Assembly: GCA_022838965.1 (NCBI GenBank)
Contig: JALHDK010000120.1
Coordinates: 1 to 6,546, forward strand
Direction of reading: 5' to 3'
Source of the DNA: Actinomycetales bacterium
GTDB lineage: Bacteria > Actinomycetota > Actinomycetes > Actinomycetales > Actinomycetaceae
Length of the DNA: 6,546 nt
In this document: in pieces, positions 1-6,546 of the stretch
Layout: each line of letters opens with the position of its first letter
How positions within the stretch are numbered: position 1 is the stretch's first letter
Notes under the pieces: generated by a model
Database searches by the model: none
What the model saw: the letters and a program-made list of their open reading frames with translations, nothing else
What the model was told of the DNA's origin: nothing
Position numbers and translations under genes: made by a program

Positions 1-1
1 G

Positions 2-403
2 TGGTATGTCATTGACGCCACCGATGTCGTGCTCGGCCGACTGGCGGCTCAGACCGCCACCCTGCTCCGTGGGAAGCACAAGCCCATCTTCGCCCCGCAC
101 ATCGACACCGGCGACTTCGTCGTCATCGTCAACGCCGCCAAGGTCGCGTTGACCGGGTCGAAGGCGGACAAGAAGATCGCCTACCGCCACTCGGGATACC
201 CCGGCGGCCTGAAGGCGGTGAGCTACTCGAAGCTGCTCGCCACCCGGCCGGAACGGGCTGTCGAGAAGGCCGTCGCGGGCATGCTCCCCAAGAACTCGCT
301 GGGCCGCGCCCAGCTCCGCAAGCTGAAGGTCTACGCGGGGCCCGAGCACCCGCACGCGGCGCAGAAGCCGCAGCCCTTCGACATCACCCAGGTGGCCCAG
401 TAG
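2..403 (+). CDS. rplM: 50S ribosomal protein L13, 5' truncated by the window edge
   Basis: L13 is an early-assembling protein of the large ribosomal subunit that binds 23S rRNA. The frame starting at base 2 reads [15 protein letters not shown], the conserved L13 N-terminal region, so the true start lies upstream; about 14 residues are missing if the protein has the usual length of about 147. A GTG at 29 is in frame but lies inside the conserved fold and is not the start. Family motifs seen are [16 protein letters not shown], the [12 protein letters not shown] stretch, and the C-terminal [14 protein letters not shown]. The stop is TAG at 401-403. rpsI follows after 32 nt with no terminator between, the standard L13-S9 operon. 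Identification is secure; only the 5' end is absent. Confidence 0.97.
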   Translation, partial: WYVIDATDVVLGRLAAQTATLLRGKHKPIFAPHIDTGDFVVIVNAAKVALTGSKADKKIAYRHSGYPGGLKAVSYSKLLATRPERAVEKAVAGMLPKNSLGRAQLRKLKVYAGPEHPHAAQKPQPFDITQVAQ

Positions 404-435
404 CCTCCGCCTGACCAGACACACCAAGGAGAAGC

Positions 436-924
436 GTGGCTGACACCACTGCAGAGATCGAGCTGGAGGGCGAGGAGCTCACCAGCTTCACATCGGAGAC
501 CCCCACCTCGGCGGCCACCCACGGCCAGTCCCTGACCGCGCCGGGTGCCGGCACTGGCCGTCGCAAGGAGGCCGTCGCCCGCGTCCGGCTCATTCCCGGC
601 ACGGGAACCTGGAAGATCAACGGGCGGACGCTCGAGGACTACTTCCCCAACAAGCTGCACCAGCAGCTCGTGAACTCGCCGTTCGTGCTGCTCGGGCTCG
701 AGCAGCGGTTCGACGTGATCGCCCGCATCCACGGCGGCGGCATCTCCGGGCAGGCCGGCGCGTTGCGGCTCGGCATCGCCCGTGCACTCAACGAGATCGA
801 CGTCGAGGCCAACCGGCAGGCACTGAAGAAGGCCGGCTTCCTGACGAGGGACGCCCGCTCGATCGAGCGCAAGAAGGCCGGTCTCAAGAAGGCCCGCAAG
901 GCGCCGCAGTACTCCAAGCGCTGA
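436..924 (+). CDS. rpsI: 30S ribosomal protein S9 with acidic N-terminal extension
   Basis: S9 is a small-subunit head protein whose basic C-terminal tail reaches the P-site tRNA. The product is 162 residues, longer than the roughly 130 of E. coli. Residues 1-38 form an acidic, low-complexity extension of a kind common in Actinobacteria. The conserved fold begins at [14 protein letters not shown] (39-52), followed by NGRTLEDYF (62-70), [20 protein letters not shown] (99-118), LTRDAR (136-141), and the lysine/arginine-rich tail ending QYSKR. The terminal SKR is a diagnostic, conserved end. The GTG start at 436 is supported by an AAGGAGAAG Shine-Dalgarno at 426-434. It is co-transcribed with rplM and followed by a hairpin at 932-977. 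Confidence 0.97.
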   Translation: MADTTAEIELEGEELTSFTSETPTSAATHGQSLTAPGAGTGRRKEAVARVRLIPGTGTWKINGRTLEDYFPNKLHQQLVNSPFVLLGLEQRFDVIARIHGGGISGQAGALRLGIARALNEIDVEANRQALKKAGFLTRDARSIERKKAGLKKARKAPQYSKR

Positions 925-931
925 CGGACGC

Positions 932-977
932 GTGACGACCGCCCCTCCGGACCTCGCCGGCGGGGCGGTCGTGTCAC
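932..977 (+). terminator. GC-rich terminator-like hairpin after rpsI
   Basis: A perfect 10-bp stem pairs CGACCGCCCC (936-945) with GGGGCGGTCG (962-971). It extends inward through CCGG (947-950) pairing with CCGG (957-960) around a 6-nt loop. It extends outward by GTGA (932-935) with TCAC (974-977) across a 2-nt bulge. The hairpin begins 8 nt after the rpsI stop and precedes dedA. There is no T-tract after it, so it is a U-less hairpin of the type often seen in high-GC Actinobacteria. It may act with Rho or serve as a 3'-end stabiliser. The structure is clear; its function is inferred from position. Confidence 0.7.
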
Positions 978-1007
978 CAGCGCGTGCCGACGGGCCGGGT
1001 CCGTGGA

Positions 1008-1013
1008 TACCAT
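1008..1013 (+). promoter_or_regulatory. Candidate -10 element for dedA
   Basis: The hexamer TACCAT fits the actinobacterial TANNNT -10 pattern and lies between the rpsI hairpin and dedA, where a new promoter is expected. Transcription would start near 1020, just before the AGGAGG at 1021-1026. The bases 17 nt upstream (TGCCGA, 985-990) are a poor -35 match. This is a weak, position-driven call. Confidence 0.25.
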
Positions 1014-1041
1014 GCGCACGAGGAGGCGCGATGGGACTGGC

Positions 1042-1992
1042 ATGGACCTGCTGACCTCCGTGACCGACGCCGTGCTGTCGTGGGCGGACACGCCCTGGCT
1101 GCTGGTGGCCGTTGCCCTCCTCGCCACGATCGATGGCTTCTTCCCGCCCCTGCCGTCGGAATCGGTGGTCATCGCGGCCGCGGTGCTCATTGCGGACGGC
1201 TCGGGCCCATCGCCGTGGCTGCTCGTCCTGGCTGCCGCCATCGGCGCCTTCACCGGCGATGTGATCGCCTACCACCTGGGGATGCTGTTGCCCGTGGAGA
1301 GGCTTCCCTTCCTCGCCACCCCCCGGGGAGTCAGGACCATGGCCCGGGCCGAGGCGGCCCTCGAGCGTCGCTCCACCGTGCTCATCATGTCCGCACGGTT
1401 CATCCCCGTCGGACGCGTTGCGGTGAACATGACGGCCGGAGCCGTCCGGTTCTCCCGCCCGAGATTCGTGCTCACCGCCGCCGCCGCGTCGATCGTGTGG
1501 GGTGGGTACTCGACGGTGATCGGCCTCCTGGCCGGGCACTACTTCGAGTCCCACCCGTTGGTCGCCGTCGCCGGCGGGGTGACGGTCGGGGTCGCGCTGG
1601 GCTTCGGCTTCGAGGCGACACTCCACGCGCTCAACGGCTGGCTGCTGGCGCGTGCGGCGCGCCGGGGGGAGTCGACCCGGGTGGCCGGGGCCCTGCTTCG
1701 TGCGGCCGCGCCGCCCGAGGTGCTGCACTACTCGGAGGGTGAGCGACCCCCGCACGACGAGCGGGTGCTGCGTCGTCGTGATCGCGGGGAGGGGATGGGC
1801 GAACGGGACCAGCCGGACTCGCCGGCGGACCCGTCAGAGCTTGCGCAGGCGCATGCGGCGCATGCGGTGGGAGGCGTCCTTGGTCAGGACGAGGGTGGCG
1901 CGCCCACGGGTGGGAGCGATGTTCGTGAGCAGGTTGGGGGCGTTGATGGTGTCCCAGATGTGCGAGGCGGTGGCGATCGCCTCCTCCCGTGA
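1042..1992 (+). CDS. DedA family (SNARE-associated/VTT domain) integral membrane protein, with a C-terminal tail overlapping coaA
   Basis: DedA proteins are multi-pass inner-membrane proteins needed for envelope integrity; several members are now linked to undecaprenyl-phosphate or phospholipid translocation. Numbered from the ATG at 1042, hydrophobic segments lie at about 18-32, 41-50, 59-79, 142-164 and 172-190. Family motifs seen are [10 protein letters not shown] (31-40) with its acidic residues, [10 protein letters not shown] (71-80), [16 protein letters not shown] (118-133) with paired arginines, and the [12 protein letters not shown] region (150-161). I chose ATG 1042 because [15 protein letters not shown] matches a typical DedA start. 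ATG 1012 and GTG 1003 are in-frame alternatives adding arginine-rich residues. AGGAGG (1021-1026) is 15 nt from ATG 1042, longer than ideal. Residues after about 205 are an Arg/Pro/Asp-rich, probably disordered tail. The last 52 residues (265-316) are antisense to coaA, making the protein about 316 residues against a more usual 200-250. The membrane core is secure; the tail is less so. Confidence 0.82.
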   Translation: MDLLTSVTDAVLSWADTPWLLVAVALLATIDGFFPPLPSESVVIAAAVLIADGSGPSPWLLVLAAAIGAFTGDVIAYHLGMLLPVERLPFLATPRGVRTMARAEAALERRSTVLIMSARFIPVGRVAVNMTAGAVRFSRPRFVLTAAAASIVWGGYSTVIGLLAGHYFESHPLVAVAGGVTVGVALGFGFEATLHALNGWLLARAARRGESTRVAGALLRAAAPPEVLHYSEGERPPHDERVLRRRDRGEGMGERDQPDSPADPSELAQAHAAHAVGGVLGQDEGGAPTGGSDVREQVGGVDGVPDVRGGGDRLLP

Positions 1993-2772
1993 CAGGTCGC
2001 CGTACTTGCGGAAGTAGGAGCTCTCGTCCTGGAACGCCGTCTCCTTCAGCGTGAGGAAGCGCTGGATGTACCACTGCTTGATGTCCTCGGGCCGGGCGTC
2101 CACGTAGATCGAGAAGTCGAAGAAGTCGGAGACCACCAGCGGCGTGTGGGCTCCGGCCCGGGGCGGCTGAAGCACGTTGAGACCCTCGAGGATCAGCACG
2201 TCGGGATTCCGCACCTCGATGGTGCGATCGGGCACGATGTCGTAGGTGAGGTGGGAGTACACGGGCGCCCGCACCACCGGGACACCCGACTTCACCGCCT
2301 CGATGAACCGCAGCATGGCCCGCCGGTCGAAGGACTCGGGGAACCCCTTGCGACCCATGAGGCCGCGCCGCTCCAGTTCCGCATTCGGATAGAGGAAGCC
2401 GTCGGTGGTGACGAGTGCCACGCTCGGCGTCTCGGGGAACCGGCTGAGCAGCTCCCGCAGCAGCCGGGAGGTCGACGACTTGCCGACGGCGACAGAACCG
2501 GCCACCCCGATCACGTACGGGGTGCGGGCGGCGATGCCGCGCAGGAAGGTGCCGGTGGCGTGGTGAAGTCCCCTCGTCGCCGCCACGTACATCTGGAGGA
2601 GGGAGGACAGCGGCCGGTAGACGGCGTCGACCTCCGCGAGGTCGATGGGATCGCCCAGCCCGCGGAGACGGACGACGTCGTCGTCCGTCAGCGGCAGGGG
2701 AGTCGATGCCGCCAACTCCGCCCACTGCCGGCGGTCGAACTCGACGAACGGGGAGGACGACTCCTCTGGCAC
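1834..2772 (-). CDS. coaA: Type I pantothenate kinase (CoaA)
   Basis: CoaA phosphorylates pantothenate with ATP, the first and feedback-regulated step of coenzyme A synthesis. The product is 312 residues, close to the E. coli enzyme (316). The P-loop is GSVAVGKSS (92-100) with Lys98. TTDGF (122-126) carries the catalytic Asp124 (E. coli Asp127 by alignment from memory), and YSHLTYD (172-178) contains the conserved His. [10 protein letters not shown] (193-202) and WYIQRFL (234-240) are pantothenate/ATP-site segments, and the C-terminus ends in basic [10 protein letters not shown]. The start is GTG at 2772-2770. No Shine-Dalgarno precedes it, and no in-frame ATG, GTG or TTG lies between it and the glmS start, so GTG with leaderless initiation is the best choice. 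The gene is convergent with dedA, whose frame enters its 3' end, and divergent from glmS. The much longer open frame through it toward 6237 is a GC artefact, not coding. Confidence 0.96.
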   Translation of the reverse strand: MPEESSSPFVEFDRRQWAELAASTPLPLTDDDVVRLRGLGDPIDLAEVDAVYRPLSSLLQMYVAATRGLHHATGTFLRGIAARTPYVIGVAGSVAVGKSSTSRLLRELLSRFPETPSVALVTTDGFLYPNAELERRGLMGRKGFPESFDRRAMLRFIEAVKSGVPVVRAPVYSHLTYDIVPDRTIEVRNPDVLILEGLNVLQPPRAGAHTPLVVSDFFDFSIYVDARPEDIKQWYIQRFLTLKETAFQDESSYFRKYGDLSREEAIATASHIWDTINAPNLLTNIAPTRGRATLVLTKDASHRMRRMRLRKL

Positions 2773-2778
2773 CTGTTG

Positions 2779-2784
2779 ATTGTG
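2779..2784 (-). promoter_or_regulatory. Candidate -10 element for a leaderless coaA transcript
   Basis: Read on the minus strand, CACAAT (4 of 6 matches to TATAAT) ends 6 nt before the coaA GTG, so transcription would begin at or beside the start codon. The lack of a Shine-Dalgarno agrees with a leaderless message. No good -35 is visible 17-18 nt upstream. Inference from spacing only. Confidence 0.4.
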
Positions 2785-2813
2785 ACATCCCGCGCATCGG
2801 TCGGTGCGAGAAC

Positions 2814-2819
2814 TAGACT
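2814..2819 (+). promoter_or_regulatory. Candidate -10 element for a leaderless glmS transcript
   Basis: TAGACT fits the TANNNT -10 consensus of actinobacterial housekeeping promoters. Seven nucleotides separate it from the glmS ATG at 2827, which puts the predicted transcription start at the A of the start codon. No Shine-Dalgarno precedes the ATG, consistent with leaderless translation. A -35 box at the expected place (about 2791-2796) is not recognisable. Confidence 0.5.
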
Positions 2820-2826
2820 GACGCGC

Positions 2827-4686
2827 ATGTGCGGAATCGTGGGGTATGTCGGCAGCGGGACACCATCGGAGCGTCCCCTCGAGGTGGTCATGGAGGGGCT
2901 CGCCCGGCTGGAGTACCGCGGCTACGACTCCGCGGGGGTGGCGCTGGTCACCCCGGCAGGCTTGCAGTGGGCGAAACGTGCCGGCAAGCTCACCAACCTC
3001 GCGACGGCGCTCAAGCTCCGTCCCCCGGCGCCCGCCACGGCCGCGATCGGCCACACGCGGTGGGCGACCCACGGCGCCCCGACGGACGTCAACGCCCATC
3101 CGCACATCTCGCAGGACGGCAAGCTGGCCCTGATCCACAACGGCATCATCGAGAACTTCTCCACACTCAAGGAGCAGCTCCTGGCGGAGGGTGTCTCGTT
3201 CCTCTCGGAGACCGACACCGAGGTGGCCGCCCACCTGGTCTCGCGCGCCTTCAACGAGCTGGGCGACCTCACCGACGCGATGCGCGCGGTCACCCGGCAG
3301 CTGGAGGGTGCATTCACGCTGTTGGCGGTGCACGCGGACCTGCCGCACACCGTGGTGGGGGCCCGCCGGAACTCCCCGCTCGTCGTCGGGCTCGGCGAGG
3401 GCGAGAACTTCCTGGGCTCCGACGTCGCCGCGTTCATCTCGCACACCCGCTCGGCCCTCGAGCTCGGCCAGGACCAGATCGTCACCATCACACCGGACTC
3501 CGTGGAGGTCATCGACGGCGACGGCGCCCCGGTCGAGGCCAAGGCCTTCACCGTGGACTGGGACGCCACCGCGGCGGTCAAGGGCGGCTTCCGCACCTTC
3601 ATGGAGAAGGAGATCCACGAGCAGCCGAAGGCCGTGGCGGACACCCTGCTCGGCAGGACCGACTCCACGGGACACCTCGCCCTGGACGAGCTGCGCATCG
3701 AGGAGTCCGTCCTGCGGTCGGTCGACAAGATCGTGGTCATCGCCTGTGGCACGGCCGCCTACGCCGGACACGTCGCGAAGTACGCGATCGAACACTGGTG
3801 CCGCATCCCCGTCGAGGTGGAACTGGCGCACGAGTTCCGCTACCGCGATCCGGTCGTGAACGAGAAGACGCTCGTGGTGGCGATCAGTCAGTCCGGCGAG
3901 ACCATGGACACCATCATGGCCGTCCGCCATGCCCGTGAGCAGGGTTCGAAGGTGCTCGCCATCGTGAACACGCACGGGTCCACCATCCCCCGGGAGTCCG
4001 ACGCGGTGCTCTACACCCACGCCGGGCCCGAGGTCGCGGTGGCCTCCACCAAGGCCTTCCTCGCCCAGATCACCGCCTGTTATCTGCTCGGCCTCTATCT
4101 CGCCCAACTCCGGGGGAACATGTACGCCGACGAGATCGCCCGCATCCTGGGCGAGCTCGCGCTCATGCCCGAGCGCATCCAGCGGGTGGTGGACAACGAG
4201 GAACAGGTCAAGGACCTCGCCCGCACCATGAAGGACGTCACGAGCGTCCTGTTCCTGGGCCGCCACGTCGGATTCCCCGTGGCCCTTGAGGGAGCCCTGA
4301 AGCTGAAGGAGCTGGCCTACATCCATGCCGAGGGTTTCGCCGCGGGCGAGCTGAAGCACGGCCCCATCGCGCTGGTGGAGCCCGGCACGCCGGTGTTCGT
4401 GGTGGTGCCCTCCCCGCGCGGGCGGGATCAGCTGCACGCCAAGGTCGTCTCGAACATCCAGGAGGTCCGCGCCCGCGGCGCCCGGACGCTCGTGATCGCC
4501 GAACACGGCGACCAGGCGGTGGAGCCGTTCGCCGACGTCGTCATCCGCGTGCCGCAGACCCCGACGCTGCTGGCCCCGCTGGTGACCGTGGTGCCCCTCC
4601 AGATCTTCGCGTGCGCGCTGGCGACGGCCAAGGGGCTGGACGTGGATCAGCCCCGCAACCTTGCCAAGTCGGTGACGGTGGAGTAA
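2827..4686 (+). CDS. glmS: Glutamine--fructose-6-phosphate aminotransferase (isomerizing)
   Basis: GlmS converts fructose-6-phosphate and glutamine to glucosamine-6-phosphate and glutamate, committing carbon to UDP-GlcNAc and peptidoglycan. The 619-residue product is slightly longer than the E. coli enzyme (609 with Met). The class II glutamine amidotransferase domain spans about 2-230. It has the nucleophile Cys2 exposed after Met removal (MCGIVGYVG), HTRWATHG (76-83), NGIIEN (105-110) and SETDTE (127-132). Two SIS sugar-isomerase domains follow (about 295-430 and 465-610). They include ACGTA (306-310), the sugar-phosphate loop SQSGETMDT (354-362), STKAF (407-411), [16 protein letters not shown] (488-503) with the catalytic Glu495, GELKHGP (507-513) with His511, and the C-terminal [13 protein letters not shown] with Lys614. 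All key residues are present, so the enzyme should be active. No glmS ribozyme could fit: only 54 nt separate it from coaA. acpS begins directly after its stop. Confidence 0.98.
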   Translation: MCGIVGYVGSGTPSERPLEVVMEGLARLEYRGYDSAGVALVTPAGLQWAKRAGKLTNLATALKLRPPAPATAAIGHTRWATHGAPTDVNAHPHISQDGKLALIHNGIIENFSTLKEQLLAEGVSFLSETDTEVAAHLVSRAFNELGDLTDAMRAVTRQLEGAFTLLAVHADLPHTVVGARRNSPLVVGLGEGENFLGSDVAAFISHTRSALELGQDQIVTITPDSVEVIDGDGAPVEAKAFTVDWDATAAVKGGFRTFMEKEIHEQPKAVADTLLGRTDSTGHLALDELRIEESVLRSVDKIVVIACGTAAYAGHVAKYAIEHWCRIPVEVELAHEFRYRDPVVNEKTLVVAISQSGETMDTIMAVRHAREQGSKVLAIVNTHGSTIPRESDAVLYTHAGPEVAVASTKAFLAQITACYLLGLYLAQLRGNMYADEIARILGELALMPERIQRVVDNEEQVKDLARTMKDVTSVLFLGRHVGFPVALEGALKLKELAYIHAEGFAAGELKHGPIALVEPGTPVFVVVPSPRGRDQLHAKVVSNIQEVRARGARTLVIAEHGDQAVEPFADVVIRVPQTPTLLAPLVTVVPLQIFACALATAKGLDVDQPRNLAKSVTVE

Positions 4687-5034
4687 GTGGTCCGGGCCAT
4701 TGGCGTGGACGTGGCGGAGGTGGCCCGCCTCGCCGCGGCCCTCGAGCGCGTGCCCCGCCTGCGGGAGCGGCTCTTCACCCCGGGGGAACGTGACCTGCCG
4801 GTCCGGTCGCTCGCGGCGCGGTTCGCTGCGAAGGAGGCGGTTGCCAAGGCGTTGGGCTCGCCGGGAGGGATGAGCTGGCAGGACTGCGAGGTGGTCCGCG
4901 ATGACACGGGGGCGCCGCGGCTGGTGGTGCGGGGGACCGTGGCCGCGGCCGCCGCGGCGCGGGGCATCTCGGTGTGGCACCTCTCCCTGAGCCATGACGG
5001 TCCGGTGGCGGTGGCGATGGTGGTGGCGGAATGA
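4687..5034 (+). CDS. acpS: Holo-[acyl-carrier-protein] synthase (AcpS)
   Basis: AcpS moves 4'-phosphopantetheine from CoA to the serine of apo-acyl carrier protein, activating it for fatty acid synthesis. It belongs to the Sfp/AcpS phosphopantetheinyl transferase superfamily and normally works as a trimer. At 115 residues it is near the usual 120-130. The N-terminal GVDVAEVAR (6-14) gives the Mg2+ ligand Asp8. FTPGE (30-34) and [13 protein letters not shown] (45-57), with the second metal ligand Glu50, follow, and HLSLSHD (98-104) is the conserved C-terminal motif. The GTG start at 4687 abuts the glmS TAA with no gap. A weak GGTGGAG (4677-4683) inside the glmS end suggests translation coupled to glmS. 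Placement next to coaA and nnr links CoA supply and use. Confidence 0.95.
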   Translation: MVRAIGVDVAEVARLAAALERVPRLRERLFTPGERDLPVRSLAARFAAKEAVAKALGSPGGMSWQDCEVVRDDTGAPRLVVRGTVAAAAAARGISVWHLSLSHDGPVAVAMVVAE

Positions 5035-5046
5035 ACAGGAGGAGCC

Positions 5047-6216
5047 GTGCTCCACGCATGGGGGACTGAGGCGATCCGGCGGGCGGAGGAGCCGCTGCTG
5101 GCGGCGGGTGTGCCCTTGATGCGGCACGCGGCGCGGGCGGTGGCCACCGTCGCGCAGCGCGAGATCCGGGCCCGGGGGCAACGCGTCCCGGGGTCGGTCA
5201 TCCTGGCGCTCGTGGGCGGCGGCAACAACGGCGGCGACGCCCTCTGGGCCGCGGCCGATCTCGCACACCGCGGCGCCCAGGTCCTGGTCGCCCTCTGCGC
5301 CCCAGCCGTCCACGACGAGGGGCTCGCGGCCGCGACAGCCGCGGGCGCCCGCGTGCTGCGGGTGGTCGGCGCAGGCGCGCCCGACCTCGCCCTCCTCACG
5401 TGGGCGGCCCAGGCCTCCGGCGTCTGGCTGGACGGACTCGCCGGCATCGGGCTCCGCGGCGCCCTGCGGGAACCGCTCGCCAGCGTGGTGTCCACCCTCG
5501 TCCAGGAACGCTCCAGCGCGGCCGACGAACCGGTGGTGATCGCCGTCGACGTTCCCTCGGGTCTGGGGGACTCCGGCACGGTCCCGGGCGCGGTGCTGCC
5601 CGCCGACGTCACCGTCACGATGGGAGGCGCGAAGACCCCCCTGCTGCTCCCGCCGGCGTGCCTCCTTGCCGGGCGCATCGAGGTCGTGGACCTGGGACTC
5701 CCGTTGCGGCCGGCCGAGGCGCGGGTGGTCCGGCTCGGTGCGGCCGACGTCGCCGACCTGTACCCCTTCCCGCGGACCGAGGACCACAAGTACGACCGGG
5801 GCGTCGTGGGGGTGTGGGCCGGCAGCGCGCCCTACCCCGGGGCCGCGCACCTCGCCTGCGCGGGCGCCCTGTCCGTGGGGCCGGGCATGGTCCGCTACCT
5901 CGGCACCGTTTCGTCCGTGCAGGAGAGGCTCCCCGAGGTCGTGGGCGCGCCCGGAAGGATCCAGGCCGCCCTGGTGGGCTCCGGGATTGCCGGACCGACG
6001 GCGGCGCGCGCCGCCCTCGAGAGCGCGGCCGGACATGGCGTCCCCCTCGTGGTGGACGCCGGGGGTCTGGAGGTGCTGGGCGAGCGCGAGCTGACGGCGG
6101 CCTGCGTTGTGACGCCCCATGCGGGCGAGCTGGCGGCGTTGCTGGGCTGTGCGCGCGCGGAGGTCGAAGCCGACCCCGCGGCGGCCGCGGCGGCGTGGGC
6201 GGCGCGGGCCGGATAC
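5047..6216 (+). CDS. nnr: Bifunctional NAD(P)H-hydrate epimerase / ADP-dependent NAD(P)HX dehydratase, N-terminal 390 residues; gene broken in the dehydratase domain
   Basis: Nnr enzymes repair hydrated NADH/NADPH. The N-terminal (YjeF_N) domain epimerises R- and S-NAD(P)HX, and the C-terminal ribokinase-like domain dehydrates S-NAD(P)HX with ADP. The GTG start at 5047 has a strong AGGAGG (5037-5042), 4 nt spacing, and lies 12 nt after the acpS stop. In the epimerase domain I see [11 protein letters not shown] (57-67; the family usually has NNGGDG), the acidic [10 protein letters not shown] (129-138) and VDVPSGL (167-173). The dehydratase domain opens with [20 protein letters not shown] (248-267), then GPGMVRY (278-284), VDAGGL (336-341; the family often has DADAL) and TPHAGEL (356-362). 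It continues to WAARAGY (384-390), where the VLLKG strand should follow. Instead the next codons read [12 protein letters not shown], unlike the family, and the frame stays open in antisense sequence to 6546. The missing half of the domain lies on the opposite strand from 6546 to 6249. An intact fused enzyme is about 500 residues. Confidence 0.9.
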
Positions 6217-6248
6217 TGCATGCGGACATTGTCCCATCCCGGGGAGCG
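6217..6248. other. Strand-switch junction inside nnr with clustered palindromes
   Basis: Plus-strand Nnr homology stops at about 6216 and minus-strand homology starts at the stop codon 6249-6251. The 32 nt between hold three back-to-back palindromes: GCATGC (6218-6223), GGACATTGTCC (6224-6234, 5-bp arms around a single T) and CCCGGG (6238-6243). Read on the minus strand, this should be sequence originally downstream of the nnr stop, up to the join point. The exact breakpoint cannot be fixed within this stretch. Confidence 0.75.
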
Positions 6249-6546
6249 TCAGCGCGGCAGCCCGGCGATCACGGCGGGAACGCGGGCGGCCACCTCGTGC
6301 GCGCGCAGCGGACCGCCCTGGTGGCCCGCGCGGGCGCCCGCCGCCAGGCGCGCGGCCTGCGAGTGCAGCCAGGACGCGGCGGCCGCCGTCGCCGCCACCT
6401 CACCGGGCGACACCGACCGGCCGTCCTCCTCGGCCCGCGCCTGCACCATCGCGAGCAGCCCCGCGAGAATGCCACCGAGCACATCCCCCGACCCGGCGCT
6501 GGCGAGCCACGGCGTCGAGTCGCCCTGGGAGTGGAGACCGCCGTCG
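6249..6546 (-). CDS. nnrD: C-terminal half of the ADP-dependent NAD(P)HX dehydratase domain, on the strand opposite to its N-terminal half
   Basis: Read from the window end on the minus strand, the 98-residue frame opens [32 protein letters not shown] and closes [16 protein letters not shown] with a TGA at 6251-6249. [16 protein letters not shown] matches the family's TP.[LM]A..GSGDVLAG segment, whose Asp is the catalytic base and whose glycine-rich loop binds the nucleotide. The later [17 protein letters not shown] helix and [13 protein letters not shown] match the usual end of the domain. It is 5' truncated by the window edge. An internal GTG at 6482 is not a true start, as it cuts through the GSGDVL motif. 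It covers precisely the part of the domain that the plus-strand nnr (to 6216) lacks, so the two are most likely halves of one gene. A separate second nnrD gene running in from outside is the main alternative. Confidence 0.85.
   Translation of the reverse strand, partial: DGGLHSQGDSTPWLASAGSGDVLGGILAGLLAMVQARAEEDGRSVSPGEVAATAAAASWLHSQAARLAAGARAGHQGGPLRAHEVAARVPAVIAGLPR

Noticed and set aside
331..1755. A 474-codon minus-strand frame opposite rpsI and dedA
   Set aside because: The translation is Arg/Gly/Pro/His-rich low-complexity sequence with no recognisable domain, antisense to rpsI and dedA.
1846..1866. Short tandem GCATGCGGC-like repeat
   Set aside because: It falls within the coaA 3' end and encodes the repeated Arg-Met-Arg of its basic C-terminus; not a mobile or regulatory repeat.
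2146..2826. A possible N-terminal extension of GlmS by an upstream in-frame start
   Set aside because: GlmS needs Cys directly after the initiator Met (MCGIVGY at 2827), and the extension is antisense to coaA.
2773..2826. A glmS ribozyme/riboswitch upstream of glmS
   Set aside because: The 54-nt gap is too short for the ribozyme, which is known mainly from Firmicutes, and it contains promoter-like elements instead.
1834..6237. A 1467-codon open frame on the minus strand covering coaA and the antisense of glmS, acpS and nnr
   Set aside because: Only the 312 residues of CoaA at its end resemble a protein. The rest is antisense to well-identified genes and open merely because stop codons are rare in high-GC DNA.
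6217..6546. Continuation of the plus-strand nnr frame to the window end as real protein
   Set aside because: No plus-strand stop occurs, but the residues are Arg/Ala/Ser/Pro-rich with no dehydratase motifs. The opposite strand in this stretch encodes the conserved motifs.
1..6546. CRISPR arrays, tRNA or rRNA genes, insertion sequences, phage or defence genes
   Set aside because: I found no regularly spaced repeats, no cloverleaf-like sequence, no transposase or integrase motifs and no terminal inverted repeats. Every stretch over 300 nt is accounted for by a housekeeping gene or the split nnr.

Overview
This is a high-GC window, mostly core housekeeping genes, that looks actinobacterial. GC-rich wobble positions, the acidic N-terminal extension of ribosomal protein S9, GTG starts, and the neighbourhood rplM-rpsI ... 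coaA/glmS-acpS-nnr all fit. The order resembles Propionibacteriaceae-like Actinobacteria, but I cannot fix a genus from the sequence alone.

Layout. Positions 2-403 hold the 3' part of rplM (L13). rpsI (S9) follows at 436-924, and a strong GC hairpin at 932-977 closes that ribosomal operon. A DedA-family membrane protein gene starts near 1042 and stays open to 1992, so its 3' end runs 159 nt into the convergent coaA (pantothenate kinase, minus strand, 1834-2772). A 54-nt intergenic region (2773-2826) separates coaA from the divergent glmS. It has -10-like hexamers placed so that both messages could be leaderless. glmS (2827-4686), acpS (4687-5034) and nnr (from 5047) form a tight plus-strand operon with 0-nt and 12-nt gaps.

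How the genes work together. The cluster joins translation (L13, S9) to supply of central precursors. GlmS makes glucosamine-6-phosphate for peptidoglycan. CoaA starts coenzyme A synthesis, and AcpS uses CoA to charge acyl carrier protein. Nnr repairs hydrated NAD(P)H. DedA proteins act in membrane lipid or undecaprenyl-phosphate homeostasis.

Main anomaly. The bifunctional nnr gene is intact on the plus strand through the epimerase domain and the first half of the ADP-dependent dehydratase domain, up to about 6216. The other half of the same dehydratase domain, including the [16 protein letters not shown] catalytic region, lies on the minus strand from the window end to 6249. The halves are complementary and do not overlap. 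Only about a dozen residues around the expected VLLKG strand are missing, and these would fall just beyond the window. This is either an inversion within the gene or a fold-back (chimeric) junction from sequencing or assembly; a second converging dehydratase gene is a third, less likely option. I found no CRISPR array, transposase, tRNA, phage gene or convincing new defence or mobile system.
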